A stretch of DNA of 64,000 nt from Humibacter albus DSM 18994 (GTDB taxonomy: Bacteria; Actinomycetota; Actinomycetes; Actinomycetales; Microbacteriaceae), in the NCBI RefSeq assembly GCF_000421825.1, contig NZ_ATXT01000015.1, positions 248,001-312,000 on the forward strand, read 5' to 3'. This document shows, in pieces, positions 63,101 to 64,000 of the stretch; position 1 is the stretch's first letter; the number at the start of each line of letters is the position of its first letter. A program made the translations under genes and the position numbers. The notes beneath the pieces were generated by a model. The model made no database searches, was not told where the DNA came from, and saw only the letters and a list, made by a program, of their open reading frames with translations.

Positions 63101-64000
63101 CAACGCTGCGGTGTCGGTCTGGATCGCACCTCGTCGCTGCGCCGCGCCCTCCGCCAGCCTCTCCTCGACCAGGCCCTCCAGAGCGGAGAGCAGGCTGCTG
63201 CCGCTTGCCGCGCTGTCGGCGAGGTGCACCGTCTCGATGGGAGACTGCGGGCTCGAGGTGTGCGGCATCCATTTCAGCCATTCGAGCTCCTGCGACCACC
63301 GGGGGGCGACGATCGCGGCCACCGCCAGTTCCGCGGGCGAGTGCAGTGCCGTCAGCTGAACGAGGATGGAGTTCAGACTGCCGATGGCCTGTTGGGGCGA
63401 GCCGGCGATGCCGAGGGCGCCCGAGTCGAACAGGTTGTCGATGATGGGGACGTTGTCGATGTTCTTGTGCTTCTCGACCACCTCGTCGAGGCGCTCCTGG
63501 TAGGCGCGCAGAATCTCACCGCGACCGCTCGTCTTGACGGTGTTGCGGCTCGCCATGGACCCCACGCCCAGCCGCACGTTGAGGAACGACCAGTGCTCGG
63601 GACGCCTCGTCCACAGCAACGGGCCGCGCAGAACCGCCCGCTCCATGGCATCCTGCGTCGACGGAGACTCCTTCGTGCGTACCTCGTGCTCGGTAATGCG
63701 CTCCGCTTCGAGCTCCTGGGTGAGACTCTCGAGTCGTTCGTCGAACTCGGCGATGGACTTCTTGAGCCGGCGCCGGTCTCGCGACTTCGCCGTCATCGCG
63801 TTGCCCACCATCATGAGCGGCGACATGAACACGAAGAGTATGGAGGCCGGGTTGCCTGAGATGGCGAACATCACGCCGCCCATCAGCAGCGGGGCGATCA
63901 TCGCCAGCAGCGGGAAGGGCTGCGGGTCCTTCTTCGCCGGCACGTCGGGCGCCCCGAAGTCCTGGCCCGCGTAGCGCGCCTCGACCTTCGGCGACCGATT
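60155..64000 (-). CDS. eccC: Type VII secretion ATPase EccC, 5' end beyond the window
   Basis: This is the motor protein of the type VII system, an FtsK/SpoIIIE-like hexameric ATPase. The visible 1281 residues run to the right edge without a stop; a GTG at 63943 is in frame, but coding clearly continues upstream (RSPKVEARYAGQDFG), so it is incomplete. Two membrane helices lie near the visible start (PLLAMIAPLLMGGVMFAIS; ILFVFMSPLMMVG). Three ATPase units follow: Walker A GTTGAGKS (about 62490) with VLVIDEF (about 62195); GTGGSGKS (about 61515) with LLLLDGF; and GPPASGKS (about 60680). The second and third have degenerate Walker B motifs, as is usual for EccC/EssC. Confidence 0.92.
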   Translation of the reverse strand, partial: NRSPKVEARYAGQDFGAPDVPAKKDPQPFPLLAMIAPLLMGGVMFAISGNPASILFVFMSPLMMVGNAMTAKSRDRRRLKKSIAEFDERLESLTQELEAERITEHEVRTKESPSTQDAMERAVLRGPLLWTRRPEHWSFLNVRLGVGSMASRNTVKTSGRGEILRAYQERLDEVVEKHKNIDNVPIIDNLFDSGALGIAGSPQQAIGSLNSILVQLTALHSPAELAVAAIVAPRWSQELEWLKWMPHTSSPQSPIETVHLADSAASGSSLLSALEGLVEERLAEGAAQRRGAIQTDTAALERGADVGKSGATSGTQSPIPAVVVLISDDAAVDRARLVQVAERAADAGVYPIWIASDVPSLPAVCRTYLELGDEPGRARVGFVRLGETVDDVSTETVDSAQALEFARRMAAVIDAGALVADSSDLPRSVSLVTLLGHELVESSDAVVDRWRQNNSIHDRSGAVPAPRRAGSLRATIGSGGVDVMHLDLRSQGPHALVGGTTGAGKSEFLQAWVLGMAAEYSPDRVTFLFVDYKGGSAFADCVSLPHCVGLVTDLSPHLVRRALTSLRAELHYREHLLNRKKAKDLLELEKRGDPDSPPALVLVIDEFAALVGEVPEFVDGVVDIAQRGRSLGIHLIMATQRPAGVIKDNLRANTNLRVALRMADESDSDDVVGTKDAAHFDPGIPGRGVAKTGPGRLTLFQSGYAGGWTSREPERADVEVAELRFGGEVRWEDAGRAEDVDLKRDPGPTDQQRLVATMVAAHEAAAIPDPRRPWLDELAPAYDLGLLRQRTDSELLLGVADVPERQQQVPVYFEPDVDGNIAVYGTGGSGKSTVLRTLACAAAVTPRGGPVWVYALDFGAGSLRMLDQMPHVGAVIKGDDVERVVRLFRMLRAQLDDRAPRFAAANASNITEYRQLAARPDEPRILLLLDGFPSFREDFEVQANRSVWYEVFRDILTDGRQLGMHVAFTADRAGAVPSSVASSVQRRVVLRLADDGYGLLDVPGDILSAGSPPGRAIVDGMETQIAVLGGTSSVSEQSNRVGKFAEAMARAGVLPAPQVGAMPTEYPQSSLPERAADFPVLGIGETDLQAVGFDPVGTMVLAGPPASGKSTAFLAIAQAMTRFDPSMQLYYLGNARSPQVRAYPWADVATTVEDVAGIAKDLLGAITDPASPDRYGIFIESIGDFLQSVADAPLVELIKAVRRSDHFLLAEGETSGWGSSWGLMAEVKNGRRGFLLQPESMEGDLLLKTPLPRFARSEFPPGRGMYIAKGKFERVQVPLPD

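Noticed and set aside
1-64000. tRNA or rRNA genes and insertion sequences
   Set aside because: No cloverleaf-like segments, rRNA sequence, transposase genes or terminal repeats were recognised by eye on either strand.

Overview
The window is chromosomal DNA from a high-GC actinobacterium. GTG starts are frequent, GTGA/ATGA stop-start overlaps are common, and many promoters appear leaderless. The ribosomal proteins, LAxTG sorting signal, EPS genes and WXG100/EccC secretion genes together suggest Microbacteriaceae; the genus cannot be fixed from sequence reading alone.

Layout. (1) 1-6210, minus strand: the S10 operon running into spc (rpsJ-rplC-rplD-rplW-rplB-rpsS-rplV-rpsC-rplP-rpmC-rpsQ-rplN-rplX-rplE, the last cut by the left edge). 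(2) About 6.9-29.5 kb: a large exopolysaccharide (EPS) locus. It holds a Wzz/BY-kinase fusion, a Wzb-type phosphatase, many GT4/GT2 glycosyltransferases, gmd, a Wzy-like polymerase, a Wzm/Wzt-like ABC exporter, an acyltransferase, a WbsX-type enzyme and a secreted glycosidase-like protein. (3) 29.5-39.9 kb: an unusual carrier-protein module. It consists of AcpS, an acyl carrier protein, a stand-alone class II synthetase-like amino acid:[carrier protein] ligase, four ATP-grasp ligases (two nearly identical over a long N-terminal stretch), a two-domain alpha/beta hydrolase with non-serine nucleophile elbows, and a PAP2 phosphatase. (4) 40.0-44.1 kb: the EPS priming polyprenyl glycosylphosphotransferase behind a candidate structured RNA leader, a tiny LAxTG-anchored protein, and a DUF4012 protein. 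(5) 44.4-49.2 kb, minus strand: the str operon rpsL-rpsG-fusA-tuf, ending in a four-copy tandem array of terminator hairpins. (6) 49.6-64.0 kb: a type VII secretion (T7SS) region with two small WXG100-like/large LXG-like effector cassettes in opposite orientation, one with a lipase domain followed by a lipoprotein that could be its immunity factor. It also holds an EsxA-like protein, several membrane proteins, three paralogous small accessory proteins, and the EccC ATPase, which runs off the right edge.

Themes. The order rpsL-rpsG-fusA-tuf then rpsJ is the usual str-S10 order, but here about 38 kb of EPS and carrier-protein genes separates tuf from rpsJ. EPS assembly appears complete enough for priming (41.5 kb), sugar addition, polymerisation and chain-length control, and for a separate ABC-exported polymer. 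The carrier-protein module could activate an amino acid as a thioester and pass it to ATP-grasp ligases, either to decorate the polymer or to build a small peptide-like product; this is inference. In the T7SS region three promoters share the palindrome ATGGGGA-N4-TCCCCAT, placed directly against a poor -35 element at near-constant distance from the -10. This points to one activator controlling the secreted cassettes.
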